A stretch of 64,000 bases of DNA from NCBI GenBank assembly GCA_031216445.1, contig CM062198.1:496001-560000 (forward strand), given 5' to 3'. The translations under genes and the position numbers were made by a program. Every line of letters starts with the position of its first letter. Within the stretch, counting starts at the first letter, position 1. Source of the DNA: Lateolabrax maculatus (taxonomy: Eukaryota > Chordata > Actinopteri > Acropomatiformes > Lateolabracidae). A model generated the notes under the pieces. It did no database searches. It was not told the DNA's origin and worked only from the letters and a program-made list of their open reading frames with translations. This document shows positions 44,101 through 57,810 of the stretch, in pieces.

Positions 44101-46134
44101 TTCTGGGTTGCCTTTACTTCTTTTGCCTCCATTGATTGCTACATCCTCACATCCAGCTTTTTGAAGCTTTGTGCGATAATTTAAGGCTGTTTTTCCAGCC
44201 ATACCATCTGTGTGGTCCAGGCTCAGTGAGGCAGGGGTGTTTGCTAATTAGTGCTTTTGCAACACTGCTGAAGTCATCATCTTTAGGGTAAGCCTTGAAA
44301 CTGTACATCGTCTCAGCAAGCTTTTCTAGTATGTCATGCTTCATATCTCGTGGTAGAGTCATACGTGTTCCATCCTTCATAAAGGCAAGATCTGCCTGTC
44401 TGAGTCTATAGTCAACATCAACTGAGAAATTGGGTATGTCAAAGAAATCTGGCCACTGTTGTCTTAGCGATGGTGATGCTCTTCCTGTCGACAGGATCTC
44501 AGTGTCTGCTGTGCTGCACTCAGTGTCTGATGTTGTGGTGGGTGATGACAATGCGGTTAAATGGAGAGTCACAAGAGGGATGATTTTGAGCGTAGCTCTT
44601 TCAGGTAAATCAGTTATTTCAGTCAAATTGCAGAGGGCATTATGGAAGTCTTGATCTTCATACTGCAGTTTAAAGTCATACTGCAGTGACAGTTTATCTA
44701 CCAGTTGCACTTTTAATTCTTCAATAGACTGTGGTCTCTCATTTAAAGTCAACTTCCTGATATCATCTTCAGCGATGATGAGTAGAGCAAGCTGAATGGA
44801 ATGAAGAGAGGAGCGATATTTAGGGTGTAGATTTCCAAGTACCCAGTAGATGGCAGCTTGTGTTTCTTTCTGGAGGTTCCCAAGGGCTTAGCCACCTCAA
44901 AATCATCTATGTACAAGAAAAGAGCAATCCTGAATTCTTCCTCTGTCAAGAGAGAATTGTCTTTAAACCGGTAACCATCCCTGTGAGATCTGTATCCTTG
45001 TGACAAATTTGTCTCAGATGACATGGCCTTATCTAAAATTTCTCCATTGTTTAGTAATGTCTGCAGCATTTTTAGTATGGGGATATACACAACTGTCTGC
45101 CTGTCATTTTTTAGGACAAACTCAATAGGCGTCACCACTGAGAATTCTTTTCAAATGTATGATGTTCGCTTGCTAGTGGTTGACAATGACCCCCTAGTAG
45201 AAGTGAATTTCAGGAATACATTATTCTCAGTAAATACTTTAGCTATCTCACTCACTTAAGAGTCCTCAACATCTCCACAATGTTGATTTAGTATTTTTCC
45301 AACCGAGGTATGTAACAATGGCTGTGAAAGCACATAAATTTGGTTGATCTGCTCTATAACTTCTTGCAGGGCATTTTCAGAGATGTTAAGAATCGATGAC
45401 ATTTTCAGAAAAACAGCAGCTACATTATGTTCCAACTGACTCTCCAAGTCTCCCACATCTTCATTGAGCTCAGTAACCTCAAACTCAACCTGATCAGTTT
45501 CAGGGGCACTATCCTCAGGTTGAATATTTATATTAGGTGGAGGTACCTCAAGTACATTATGTGACACAATTTCAGGTTTGAATGCCATCTTATTGTGGTC
45601 TTGATGTTCTTTGCTTTTATGTGCATTAAAGGTTGAATAAACATTGCTCTGAAAGCTACAGCCTTGATATGGACAGGAAACCTTTTGCTTCAGCTTCAAA
45701 TGTCTTCGTAAATGGGTAAAAAAGTCAGCTCCAGTGCAAGGCTCCACAAAGTCACACAGCTGACAATGGAAAGCAGTTTCACCCACATTCCCCAGGTCCT
45801 TTTGAGTGTGCCATGTTGATAAGTGGACTTTGAGTGCATTGAAAGATTTAAATGTGCACAGGCACTCCTTATAAAGGCACGGTAGTGGTGATATTCGAGT
45901 GTGGCACCCGTGTTTTAAGCGGTAATGCTTAAGTAAGAAGCACCTCTTTTCAGCACAAAATGTGCAGTACTTACACAACCACTGCATAGGAAGTTTTTTG
46001 TCTTCTTGAAAAATCTGAAAAGAAAAGATCATTTTAGCATCAAGCCCGGCAAAATAGAAACAAAAAACAAAAACACTAACATGCAGTATCAGACTTGAAA
46101 TACCAGAGCAACAGAAAAAAACCTTCCTTGCAAA
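41138..46134 (-). mobile_element. CACTA-like element copy 8, 5' part deleted
   Basis: The terminus is at 41138. The arm 41138-42488 carries a private T for G change near 41346 (ATTTTTTGTGG). No gene is seen in it. Confidence 0.75.
42489..46014 (-). pseudogene. Zinc-finger/PB1 fusion gene copy 8
   Basis: Exon 3 is 43838-46014, exon 4 is 43533-43691, exon 5 is 43281-43373 and exon 6 is 42489-42812. Stops are at 45256 (TAA) and 45151 (TGA). The one private residue is Leu for the second Pro in ENLPPKLL of exon 6. It is promoterless, with the junction at 46135. Confidence 0.86.
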
Positions 46135-46417
46135 ATTGTCTCAGCTACAAACGCAGGTCGGAAAAATGGTGACCACCAGACTGCTTGAAGGCGTCTCAAC
46201 ACCTCCCCACTTGTGCAATGGTCCTGACCATGCGCACTACGTGTAGCAACCTGTACCAAAGATGTTGGGAGGACAATATGTCCATGTGCACTTCGCCATA
46301 GCCCATGTGATGGACCTTCTTCAGTGATTATACTTGCCCCCCTTTTTGCCCATACAGAATGTGCATATGGACTTGCCTGATGTTGTGCTGCTATTACATA
46401 GCAGCACATATATATAG

Positions 46418-46452
<35 letters not shown>

Positions 46453-47013
46453 TATATATATAAGTTTGTCAGTGGTTCACAATCTCCAGCTACTAGCAGT
46501 GGTCCTATACAGGTGGGTGTAGCTATGCGTTTTGCGGCTTCATCTGCTAAGTTGTTGCCTTTAGCTATCAGGGAATTCGTTTTTTGATGAGCTACGCATT
46601 TAATGATGGCTAACACTTTTGGATGGTGTATGGCTTCTAGTAAAGCTGAGATGGCAGAAATGACGACATGTGTCTCACCGTTTGTGGTTTGGGAGCTTTC
46701 GATACTGCCTCAATTTGTGAGGGCACTATAGCTCATTTAGTGCCACAGAGTTGTCTACCTAAGTATTCAACCTGTGTCTGGCAAAACTGTAATTTATTTT
46801 TACTCACCTTGTGAGCCCCCTTTTCTAAAGCCATCAGGGCTGAGACTGAGTCTTGTGCACATTGAGCTTTGGAGGTGCTACATATCAAGAGATCATCTAC
46901 ATATTGTAGTACTGTACTGGACACGTCTAGGTGTTGCAGGTCATTAGCCAATACTCGACTGAATATTGAGGGACTTTCAACATAGCTCTGCGGGAGACGT
47001 GTGTACGTATACT
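46135..47013 (-). mobile_element. ERV pol fragment 8
   Basis: The YVDD frame is 46733-46951, the RNase H end about 46463-46650 and the integrase N-domain 46149-46409. It ends at the TACT adjoining the complete element of L unit 2. Confidence 0.82.
46407..46462. repeat. (TA)n tract in ERV fragment 8
   Basis: TCAT interruption is present; it is close in length to the tract of fragment 2, its higher-order counterpart. Confidence 0.95.
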
Positions 47014-50000
47014 CACTGTAAAATCTAATTAGTTGACCTTACTTAAAAAAAGTATGCAAACTCATTGCAAATTAAGCAAAGTAATCTTAAGAATAGTGAG
47101 TTAGAAAAGCTTGTTTATTTTAAGTGTGCAGTACCAAATCAAGTAGTACAACTAAAAAAAAAAAAAAAGTTCATGTAACTTAATAGCCATGCTTAGTGTT
47201 AACTTAATTTTTTCATTTTGTGTGGACTGCTTGATACAAATTTAACCCCACTTAGAATTATGATACCTACTACTTACTACTCACTCATTTTTTTTCAGTT
47301 CATTTCAGTTCAGTTAAATTAAACAAACCAATTTCCTTGAATGGGTCCTTGTCCTTCTCCCATTTCTTATCTATTTTAGCTGTTATTACCTAATAAAGGG
47401 AAAAACACCACAAACATATACTTTAAAAGAACACTCACTGGGTTTGTTCAGCTGCATTACAACATTTATTAAAAAAATAATTGCATCACTGACAGATCTA
47501 GACTGAACAATAAATGTTCGATATTGTTACTTTTGATTCCAATTCTCCAATATAAAATGTGTGTTTTATCACTCATGTAATAACCTTACAATAAACAATA
47601 AAATTACTGTTCTCTATCCTCTTGTCATATTTAATGTATTTTAAAGCTAGTTGTAAAATTGCTCATAGTGTGATCTATGTCTGTTAGGCTATTGTAATAA
47701 CAATATGCATTAAATCTATTATTCAGCCTCAAGTGTTCTGTTCCCAAGTATCACTTTCTTGTACATTCAAGTACAAAACAGCAGCTAAACAACAAACTTG
47801 TGGTTTGATTTGACTGTAGAACATGACATGGACATGGCAAAAATAAAACCACATTTTTGTGAGCTAATTCTATGCATGTAACAGTCTCACAATATTAAAC
47901 AGGTAAACACCTGATAATTACAGGACTTCAGTGCATGCAAAATCATTGCATTTCTGATCAAGTACAACAAATGCTTTTGTGTCCCAAAGCGAGCATCAGT
48001 CCAAGGTTTAAACCAACACAGAAAAACATCACTCCTTGGGTTTTGTATTTGTACTACATTATAACTACTATATTTAAAAGTTTTCCAAAAACACAAATGT
48101 AAACAGGTCAACCTTGCTAGGTTCCTTTCTGACAACATTATCTAACAACTCTTTGCAACACAAGGTGGCGCTATTTCCACCATTAGCATACTAGCATAAC
48201 ATGGTACACTTTAATAGAATTTTTTTTTTTTTGAGATCATAAACAAGCCAGCTCAGTTGCATGAAAGCATAAAACTTTCTTTGATAACAGGAGAACATTA
48301 ACTGCTGCATAATTCACAAAGTGCTATCTGACAGCTGATGGCTCTTTACTGGTCTAACCCAGTAGACTGTTCTTCAAAGTTAACAGTTTTGGTGGGAGGT
48401 TTTCTTTCCCAGTCCAAGCATCACAGTCTGAATGAAGTTGAGTGTATTTGCCATGCATTTTGGGTAATCCAAATGCAAAGCATATGTAAGCCCAAATAAC
48501 AGACAAACTGCCTGAGGCAAGTTTTTTTATATGATCCATGATGATACCTCCCTCCAGAATGATGGCAGTGGAGATGGGCTGGAGGTCTACTGAACTTGGA
48601 CCCTCATGAGGATTATCTTCACTGACAACTGTCAGCACACCGACAGTGCATTCTAGGGCCTCGTCTCTCGCTGTACCCTACAAAGACACACACACACATT
48701 CTTCAGCATGGCAATTTATGCTCTTCTAAACATTCATTTTTAATGTTGAAAGCATTTGCTAGGGAATATGGTTTTAAATATGTGTTCACACTGGATTGTT
48801 ACAATATAACCAACAAAATAAATGTGGTATGATTAAACTAAAGCTATGGTCCACAAGGTCCATATATTCTTAAACAGTGACACTGACTTTTCAGCCTGGA
48901 CTCCTGCTCCTTAGATTTACAATTAATTAATGTGTACAACGTTTATGTGGCAAATTTCATTTTTATTTACTGGCTGTTTAAATACCTCTCAGATTAGCTG
49001 TGGAGGAATTGCCATACAAAATACATCAATCACTGTACAAAATGTATATTGTATATTGTGCAGATAAAATTACATCTTCTATGTCAGCACAGATATAGTT
49101 CTATTTTAATGCAGACCAAACTTTTTCTTATGTGCAAGTACTTACAGAGCATGTCTTGAAGAATTCACTGGAGTCGTCACCAAGTAAAATAGGAATGCCT
49201 TTGAGGACAACAGAGCGAAGTACTGTCACGTCTGGTGTCTAATGATACACAGAGAGAGAAAAGACCAGTTAACAGAGTAATTTGCAAGGCACAAGCACAA
49301 GTCAGACAGGAAATAGAATAGGTTGGGCTGGATCATCTCATTTAGAACTTGATTGATGAACTATCACACAGATCAAAAGCAAAATTAACCTACTTACCAT
49401 CCAGCTCATGTGCTGCATCAGCTCACTGAGCTTCTGGCCAACAGTTCCCCTTCTTGTTTTGAAAAGTTCAATGAAACGTGGGGTATACTGGTCCAGAGCC
49501 TCAAAGAAGTCTCCCTCAAGATTCTTACTTGCGATTCTGTTGAACTCAGCAAACACCTGAAAAGTAGAGAGAGGGGTGGGTAGGGATGGAGAGATGGCAG
49601 AAGTGTTAACATTCCAACAAGTGTGTTTGGATTTCTAGCCACACACCTTGAATTTCTTTTTGATAGGCATTATTTTATTGGTTGAGAACAAAAATAGTTT
49701 ACCTGTCTGTGAAGAGTGCTGGCCATCGTTCAACAATGTTCTGTACAGCAGGTTCCTTTTCTACAATTTCTTGTCTGCGTAGTGGGAATGATTGGTCCAT
49801 CATTTGTGAGATGAGAGTGCCATTGGGTTGTTTCTTCTTCATTTCTTCCACGAGAACTTTTCTGGCATTTTCAAGGCTTGTTTCATCATGTCCTTCAGGT
49901 AAGTTAGGTAGGGAGTTTGCTTCACCTCTTTTTGGCCGTTTGATATTCTTGCTTGAGGATTCTCCTTCTGGGTTGCCTTTACTTCTTTTGCCTCCATTGA

Positions 50001-52113
50001 TTGCTACATCCTCACATCCAGCTTTTTGAAGCTTTGTGCGATAATTTAAGGCTGTTTTTCCAGCCATACCATCTGTGTGGTCCAGGCTCAGTGAGGCAGG
50101 GGTGTTTGCTAATTAGTGCTTTTGCAACACTGCTGAAGTCATCATCTTTAGGGTAAGCCTTGAAACTGTACATCGTCTCAGCAAGCTTTTCTAGTATGTC
50201 ATGCTTCATATCTCGTGGTAGAGTCATACGTGTTCCATCCTTCATAAAGGCAAGATCTGCCTGTCTGAGTCTATAGTCAACATCAACTGAGAAATTGGGT
50301 ATGTCAAAGAAATCTGGCCACTGTTGTCTTAGCGATGGTGATGCTCTTCCTGTCGACAGGATCTCAGTGTCTGCTGTGCTGCACTCAGTGTCTGATGTTG
50401 TGGTGGGTGATGACAATGCGGTTAAATGGAGAGTCACAAGAGGGATGATTTTGAGCGTAGCTCTTTCAGGTAAATCAGTTATTTCAGTCAAATTGCAGAG
50501 GGCATTATGGAAGTCTTGATCTTCATACTGCAGTTTAAAGTCATACTGCAGTGACAGTTTATCTACCAGTTGCACTTTTAATTCTTCAATAGACTGTGGT
50601 CTCTCATTTAAAGTCAACTTCCTGATATCATCTTCAGCGATGATGAGTAGAGCAAGCTGAATGGAATGAAGAGAGGAGCGATATTTAGGGTGTAGATTTC
50701 CAAGTACCCAGTAGATGGCAGCTTGTGTTTCTTTCTGGAGGTTCCCAAGGGCTTAGCCACCTCAAAATCATCTATGTACAAGAAAAGAGCAATCCTGAAT
50801 TCTTCCTCTGTCAAGAGAGAATTGTCTTTAAACCGGTAACCATCCCTGTGAGATCTGTATCCTTGTGACAAATTTGTCTCAGATGACATGGCCTTATCTA
50901 AAATTTCTCCATTGTTTAGTAATGTCTGCAGCATTTTTAGTATGGGGATATACACAACTGTCTGCCTGTCATTTTTTAGGACAAACTCAATAGGCGTCAC
51001 CACTGAGAATTCTTTTCAAATGTATGATGTTCGCTTGCTAGTGGTTGACAATGACCCCCTAGTAGAAGTGAATTTCAGGAATACATTATTCTCAGTAAAT
51101 ACTTTAGCTATCTCACTCACTTAAGAGTCCTCAACATCTCCACAATGTTGATTTAGTATTTTTCCAACCGAGGTATGTAACAATGGCTGTGAAAGCACAT
51201 AAATTTGGTTGATCTGCTCTATAACTTCTTGCAGGGCATTTTCAGAGATGTTAAGAATCGATGACATTTTCAGAAAAACAGCAGCTACATTATGTTCCAA
51301 CTGACTCTCCAAGTCTCCCACATCTTCATTGAGCCCAGTAACCTCAAACTCAACCTGATCAGTTTCAGGGGCACTATCCTCAGGTTGAATATTTATATTA
51401 GGTGGAGGTACCTCAAGTACATTATGTGACACAATTTCAGGTTTGAATGCCATCTTATTGTGGTCTTGATGTTCTTTGCTTTTATGTGCATTAAAGGTTG
51501 AATAAACATTGCTCTGAAAGCTACAGCCTTGATATGGACAGGAAACCTTTTGCTTCAGCTTCAAATGTCTTCGTAAATGGGTAAAAAAGTCAGCTCCAGT
51601 GCAAGGCTCCACAAAGTCACACAGCTGACAATGGAAAGCAGTTTCACACACGTTCCCCAGGTCCTTTTGAGTGTGCCATGTTGATAAGTGGACTTTGAGT
51701 GCATTGAAAGATTTAAATGTGCACAGGCACTCCTTATAAAGGCACGGTAGTGGTGATATTCGAGTGTGGCACCCGTGTTTTAAGCGCTAATGCTTAAGTA
51801 AGAAGCACCTCTTTTCAGCACAAAATGTGCAGTACTTACACAACCACTGCATAGGAAGTTTTTTGTCTTCTTGAAAAATCTGAAAAGAAAAGATCATTTT
51901 AGCATCAAGCCCGGCAAAATAGAAACAAAAAACAAAAACACTAACATGCAGTATCAGACTTGAAATACCAGAGCAACAGAAAAAAACTAAATCCTTGCAA
52001 AAATCTATCTAATTATCAAGCTTTTAATCATTTAACTTCTTTAAGACAAGAACAGCTACCAAATGAACACAGCAGTACAAAAGGTAAATGGTAAATGACT
52101 CACTTATGTGGTA

Positions 52114-53812
52114 TCAAGGGAACTGTGGATTGATCACCATCTGCCTGAGCCTGGAAGGGGACAGTTAAGAAGAATACAACAATTTAACACAACCAAAGCT
52201 CACCACAACTCATAAACATCTTGTTTCCAGTACAAGTGAAAACTGTAACATAGGCCTATTACCCACAAAGACAGTATTGTAATGTACATATTCTAGACAA
52301 CATAACCTTAAAGAATAACTTAGGCCACTGAGTATGCCAGCAATGGTAACAGGCTATGATAAAAAGACAGACAGGGAGACCCTTTTGTCTGTCCCAAATC
52401 TGATCTGCGGGCTCTCACTGCGCTCCTCGTGTGATCAGACAAGCACTGCGCAAGTAAACAGTGTGCGGCATAGACATATAAAGAGTAGACGCCGCATCGA
52501 CCGCTACTGCCTATTGGCGCTGACGAGACGTGGGGCCGCCATCTTGGACCGGTCACCCGCTCCACTCAGTGTAATCTGTCTGCAGGTACAATGAAGTGTC
52601 AATGCATTTAATTAATCATAACTCTGAATACTAAACTGATTTTCACGGGATTTTTTTCTGCAAACGTCATACATGTAGGCATGATACCGGACACATGATT
52701 CGGCGTATTTTAATATACATAATAGGCATAACGGTAATAGAATATTCTGGTATGTGATATATGCTATGTATGATATAATATAATACACACACACACACAT
52801 ATATATAAAAACACTAATATATGATAGAGAAGCAGAAGCAGATTGTGTACTACTCAGCTATTTTAATAAGTTGAAAAATGAAGAAACAATACAACATTAT
52901 ACATCAATATAAGATAAAACACAATAGACAGAAGTTAGATCTCAGAAAAAATGAATATGTATATCTACATATATATCAAAAAAAATGAAAATCTATATCT
53001 ATCTATCTATCTCTCTCTCCCTATATATCTGTATATATAATATATATATATATTATATATACATGTGTGACGTTTGCATTAAACAATCCCGTGAAAATCA
53101 GTTTAGTATTCAGAGTTATGATTGATTAAACACGCTGACAGTTCATTGATCCTGCAGAATGATCACACTGAGTGGAGCGGGTGACCGGCTCATTGGGCGC
53201 GCTAAACGTGGTAACCATGGAAACGACACAGCTACAAATATGACTAGTGTTAAGTGAGGAGGGTTAAATAAAATAACATTAAGTTAGCATAGTCCTAACT
53301 TAACAGCCGAGCGTAAAATAAAATGATACATCCAGACTTGTTCTGATGTTCTGCCATGTGAATGCCCTCCTGCTCATGGAAACTCACAAACCGCCGGGAT
53401 CAGTCTCTCATCGTGAGTGAGTACTCATAGATGACTGGCCTCAGAAAAAAAAATCAACTCCGACAGCGGGTGTGCGCGTGCACGTGACGAGCACGCCCGC
53501 GACCGCTACACTAAAGTTTCTCCTCAACTTTAACGTGACAAAAGTAAGACACGTTATGTCCATAATATAGTTCAGCTAGCTCAGAGCTATATAGCTCTGA
53601 GGCAGCGTTAGCCGACATTACAACACACATCATTACTAGCAAGCACGAAAAATATGGCGCTTACTTACAGAAAGAAAACGGTCTAAACAAGGGTAAAATA
53701 TTACTCACCAAATGAGTGTGCCAAGCACAAGAATGCTGAAAATAACCTTAACGAGTGCTGTTGCAGGGATTAGGTCCAGCTCCTCGTCCGTTGCGGGTGT
53801 GTTGTTGACATA
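52114..53812 (-). pseudogene. Small spliced membrane-peptide frame, copy 9
   Basis: The exon parts are 53709-53812 and 52114-52150. It is conserved without change, including the splice signals, although this copy has gained a new stop in the zinc fingers. Confidence 0.38.
52549..53188. mobile_element. Fold-back element in intron 1 of copy 9
   Basis: It has the same arms with the shortest TA core of the three (near 53030-53060). The arm variant TTTTCACGGGA near 52641 matches copy 6, not copy 3. Confidence 0.7.
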
Positions 53813-53858
53813 CCGTCAGGCGTAGAGAGGACGGAGTTGCGCATGCCCACAGGTCGGG
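53709..53858 (-). promoter_or_regulatory. CpG-rich promoter and exon 1 of copy 9
   Basis: The NRF1-like site is at 53838-53846, the donor at 53708 and an A-tract of about 15 lies upstream. The sequence is nearly identical to the copy 3 promoter. Confidence 0.55.
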
Positions 53859-54070
53859 AAAAAAAAAAAAAAAGCCGGCGAAGTTTTCAAATCGAAGCAA
53901 AAGTACTAATACCACTCCGTGAAACTACTCTTTTACAATACAGCTCCTGCAGTGAAAATTTCAATTAAGTAAAAAACATATAACCACAAAAAGAAATACT
54001 TAAAATATTAAAATTAAAAGTAGCATACTACTGATTATTATTATATATCGCGTATGTATTATTACATATG

Positions 54071-54206
54071 CAGTGATGTAAAAAGTACAATATTTCCCTC
54101 TGAAATGTAGTGGAGTAAAAGTAGACAGTAATATGAAAAAAAAAGTAAAGTACTTAAAGTACTTTGTACTTAAGTGCAGTATTGAGTAAATGTACTTGTA
54201 AAAGCA
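54071..54206. mobile_element. Degraded short repeat (hAT-like MITE?), L unit 2
   Basis: This is the counterpart of the L unit 1 repeat, with a C for T change near 54170 (TTGTACTTAAG). The D connector lacks it because the deletion removed this end. Confidence 0.4.
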
Positions 54207-54385
54207 CAATTATCGAAAACATACTTTTTCTAAATTAATCCAGTTCAAGTAGACTGAGCTGGTGAGATTTTTCAACCACAAATTACAAGTAACTTACTAA
54301 AAGTAAGTGTTAATAGCAATTTGATAAAAACTGATTTAAGTCAATTTACTATTTTTAATTAAATACTATGTTTGCATTTACAGTG

Positions 54386-55446
54386 TACTGCTGTCCTTGA
54401 TATGTAAAAGCAAACAGATACTGTGAATCTGGGTGTAATGGCACACTAACAAATGCTGTGTACCAACAGGCGTCATGTGGGATATTAGAAAGCAAAGTAT
54501 GTGGGTCTGGAACCACAGGTACTTCTGCATCTACAGTGGAATTAATGGCGCACAAATCATGCACCAATCGATAGTCACTAGAGTTTATTTTGTTTTATTG
54601 GACAAGTTGGTGTATTACACAGACTTTTTGTTGGTTTTAACACACCTGCTGCTACCAAGCCCTTGATGGTGGGTCTTATACCTGCTATTTGGTGTGGTTT
54701 AATGGGATATTGTTTTTGGTATGGCAACACAATGCCCTCTTTTGCTTTGATGTGAACTGGCTGTGCTGACCTAACTAGCCCTACATCTGTTTTATGATGT
54801 GACCATAACTCATGTGGTATCTGATGTAGTAGCACACTATGTTCTTCTGAGAGTGGCAGTTGAGTAGGGAATCTCTGACTTAGTAGCACTTGGGCTCTTG
54901 TTCCTTTGTCATATGCTCGCAGAAATATTTTCACATATTGTCCATCGGAGGATGACTGCAAATGCGTGTTCTGAGTTGGTTTCCATACAGTCACTTGTAG
55001 TGCTGCCTTCACCATCGGTCCTAGGTCACGTGATTCATGTCCATTAGCTATCAGGAGTGTAACATGTGGGACGGAGCTGGTGACTTGAAACCAGGGACGT
55101 AGTTCTGGTGGTAGAGTAACTGCTGCTGCTGGTCCTTGTGGTCCAACATACAGGTCTTGACATATTACAGATAATATTTTGCCTGTAATCAACTCTGTCC
55201 AGCATTCTTTGTAGTCAGTATGTTGCTGAGTCTCATCATACATCAGAGTGCAGTGCAGCGGCAGTCGTGGTTCTTGTGCTGTGGGCAGTTCTTTCTGTAT
55301 CCAGGCTTTTCACACACTCCATTGGTGTGCAAGTTCTGAGTCAGCTGGCCATTGGATCCAGTATACTGCAGGCTGCACATATGTGAGTGTCTTTTGTCTT
55401 TCTCTTCGTATGCCAGTGTGCTCTAAGTCTTACAGTATCTCTTGCT
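54386..55446 (-). mobile_element. ERV pol 5' part in L unit 2 (start of RT)
   Basis: The 221-codon frame is 54578-55243 and its continuation reaches 54567 to 54386. Differences from L unit 1 include Gly for Arg in LLIANRHESR and Ile for Met in QKQYPM. The same Asp-bearing segment is absent. Confidence 0.78.
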
Positions 55447-55451
55447 GGAAC
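55443..55451. other. Probable tandem-duplication joint, LINE to ERV, L unit 2
   Basis: The sequence is the same across the joint as in L unit 1, so the two L units descend from one duplication event. Confidence 0.55.
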
Positions 55452-56083
55452 ATTTGAAGCAGGCTGGTATGTGGGATATCTCCAGTGAAGTGTTAAAGAT
55501 ATCTGTGAACACCAGAGACAGCTGGTCAGCACAGTGCTTCAGGGTGGATGGAGAGACAGAGTCTGGCCCGGCTGCTTTGTGGAGGTTCTGTCTCTTGTAT
55601 TGTCTGTTAACATCCCTCTCCAGGATTGAGAGAGGTGTCACTGTGGACGGGAAGGGGGCCTCTGAGGTTTGAAGTTGTGGAGAGGCCCAGGCCCCTGCAG
55701 TGGTGGGAGAGGTGAAGCTGGTGGCCTGGGGCTGGTGGATGGAGTCCCAGGGGATTGTGTCTGGACTGTCCCATTGTCTTTCGAAACGACAGTAGAACTT
55801 GTTCAGATTGTTGGACAGGCGCAAGTCGTTAGCAGAGTGGGGGGCTCTGGGTTTGTAATGGGTGAGCTCTCTGAGCCCCTTCCAGACAGAAGCAGAGTCC
55901 TTGGCTGAGAACTGGTGTTGGAGTTTCTCAGAATACAGTCGTTTAGCTCCCCTCACCTCCTTGCTAAACCTGTACTTTGCCTCTTTGAACCTGCTTCTGT
56001 CTCCACTCCTAAATGCTTCCTCCTTTTGCGACCTTAGCTGTCTGAGACGGGTTGGCTGTGTTGTATCTTCTGTAGCGATGACG
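55447..56083 (-). mobile_element. LINE fragment, L unit 2
   Basis: It has the same breakpoints at both ends as the L unit 1 fragment, with one private residue (Arg for Pro in TTQPTPLRQ). Identical borders show that it was copied with the unit rather than inserted twice. Confidence 0.75.
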
Positions 56084-56535
56084 TGATGATGATGAAGGAA
56101 TCTCCGCTGACACCGACTTAGTTGTATAAAAAGGTTTATTACAAAAAGTACAGCGTCAAAACAAGCACCATGGATTGCCTGTGAGAAGATCCGAAGCCAA
56201 TGTGAATCTCCCCCGTTTTCCACTCAAACTACACCTTTTAAAGCCTCATGGTATAGCTAATGTGTGGTGACAAGATAGGCTCAGAGCCAACCTCATAACC
56301 ATACATGGCTATTTTACAGAAAGGGAAGGTGGAACCTATAGTTCAGGTTGAAACTGATCTCATCTCTTTGGAACTTTAGGAAAACAACCCCCAAGGGGCA
56401 CCCATCTATGAAAGTAGCCAGACCTTGGACATAGGCTTATCTAAACATTTCCCACACAAGTATCTAAACATTGGATCCACACAAGTATCTAAACATTGGA
56501 CACACATGGGAGAGACATCTCTCAGCTCAGACACC
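56084..56535 (-). mobile_element. Probable ERV LTR, L unit 2
   Basis: It is almost identical to the LTR of L unit 1 at a constant offset. The U5 border has GACGTGATG instead of GATGTGATG. As in L unit 1 it points toward the promoter-bearing gene copy. Confidence 0.55.
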
Positions 56536-57758
56536 TCATTTTACTTAAATTTGGGTCAATTTGGTTGCTTCTTCAGCTGTCATGGTTTGGTGTAGGTTTA
56601 TCTATGTGCATTGATTTCGTGAACATTGTACCACTACCATCACTGTCCCTTCTTTTAGGCATTGTCTGTGAACCACATGCGTGTCTATTTTTATGCCTTC
56701 TGGTCCTAATGTCAATGTTTGATTGTATTGAGCTGACTTTATATACGTGAGTGTGATTACGTTGTTTACTGGTACTCCTCCTCTCAGCCAGTCTCTGTGA
56801 TCATCTTTGTCCTTGGATCTTGAAGCTGTCTATCTTCCAGTTGGGAGGCTTCACCGTCCCTTTCTGGATCGTGCTGTGCCCTTGCTGTCTCACCTGGATC
56901 CCTCGCTCTGCAGCAATGGTTTAAATGGAACCAACATTTCTTACCCTCTACTTTCAGCGCAGTTGGGGTAGTTAGGATAACCTTAAAGGGTCCTTCTCAC
57001 CTTGGTTGGTCCCACTTTCGTTTGAACACCTTTACGTAGACCCAGTCTCCAGGTTCAACTCTCCTTAGCTGCTCTGGAATGTCAGCGTCTCTGTCCTCAG
57101 ACACAGCTTTTACCTGTTGGAGCACAGCTTTGTGTATTTGCGTTAGGTGTCGTAGGTAGCATGTTAGTTCTCGTTCACATTGCTCGCATACGGCCCTCTA
57201 CAAAAGGGAACCGGCATCGGTCTCCTTGTAAGTGCCTCGTGTGGTATTAGATGTGTTAGTCTCTTAGCTTAGTGTTAGTGTTAGTTAGTGTTCGTATAGC
57301 CATCAAAGCAAGTGGCAATGCATCTACCCAATTGATTTTATACTGACTGTCTGCTCTAATTTTTGCAAGTTTTGCTTTTAGCATGCCATTTGCCCTTTCC
57401 ACTACTCTCTGTGACTGTGGGTGATACACACATCTGAACTTCTGTTTGATTCCTAGCATTTTTAGGGCTTTTTTTATTGTCTCAGCTACAAACGCAGGTC
57501 GGAAAAATGGTGACCACCAGACTGCTTGAAGGCGTCTCAACACCTCCCCACTTGTGCAATGGTCCTGACCATGCGCACTACGTGTAGCAACCTGTACCAA
57601 AGATGTTGGGAGGACAATATGTCCATGTGCACTTCGCCATAGCCCATGTGATGGACCTTCTTCAGTGATTATACTTGCCCCCCTTTTTGCCCATACAGAA
57701 TGTGCATATGGACTTGCCTGATGTTGTGCTGCTATTATATAGCAGCACATATATATAG

Positions 57759-57810
<52 letters not shown>

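Larger units (their letters stand above)
48354..53858 (-). pseudogene. Zinc-finger/PB1 fusion gene copy 9, promoter kept, extra nonsense
   Basis: Exon 1 ends at 53709, exon 2 is 52104-52150, exon 3 is 49703-51879, exon 4 is 49398-49556, exon 5 is 49146-49238 and exon 6 is 48354-48677. Besides the shared TAA (51121) and TGA (51016), a private substitution turns the Tyr of finger 1 (LKHYRLKH) into TAG near 51787. Other private changes are Cys for Gly in NVGETAF, Gly for Glu in VTELNED and Ser for Tyr in EANYLPN. It carries more private damage than its neighbours although it has a full promoter. Confidence 0.85.
47014..54385 (-). mobile_element. Complete CACTA-like element in L unit 2 (7.4 kb)
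   Basis: Both ends are intact here: CACTGTAAAA from 47014 on plus and CACTGTAAAT from 54385 on minus. TACT duplications are at 47010-47013 and 54386-54389. The 3' arm (47014-48353) has a private short deletion near 47962, inside the spot where other copies read AAACTGAAAG. No gene is supported in that arm. Confidence 0.7.
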
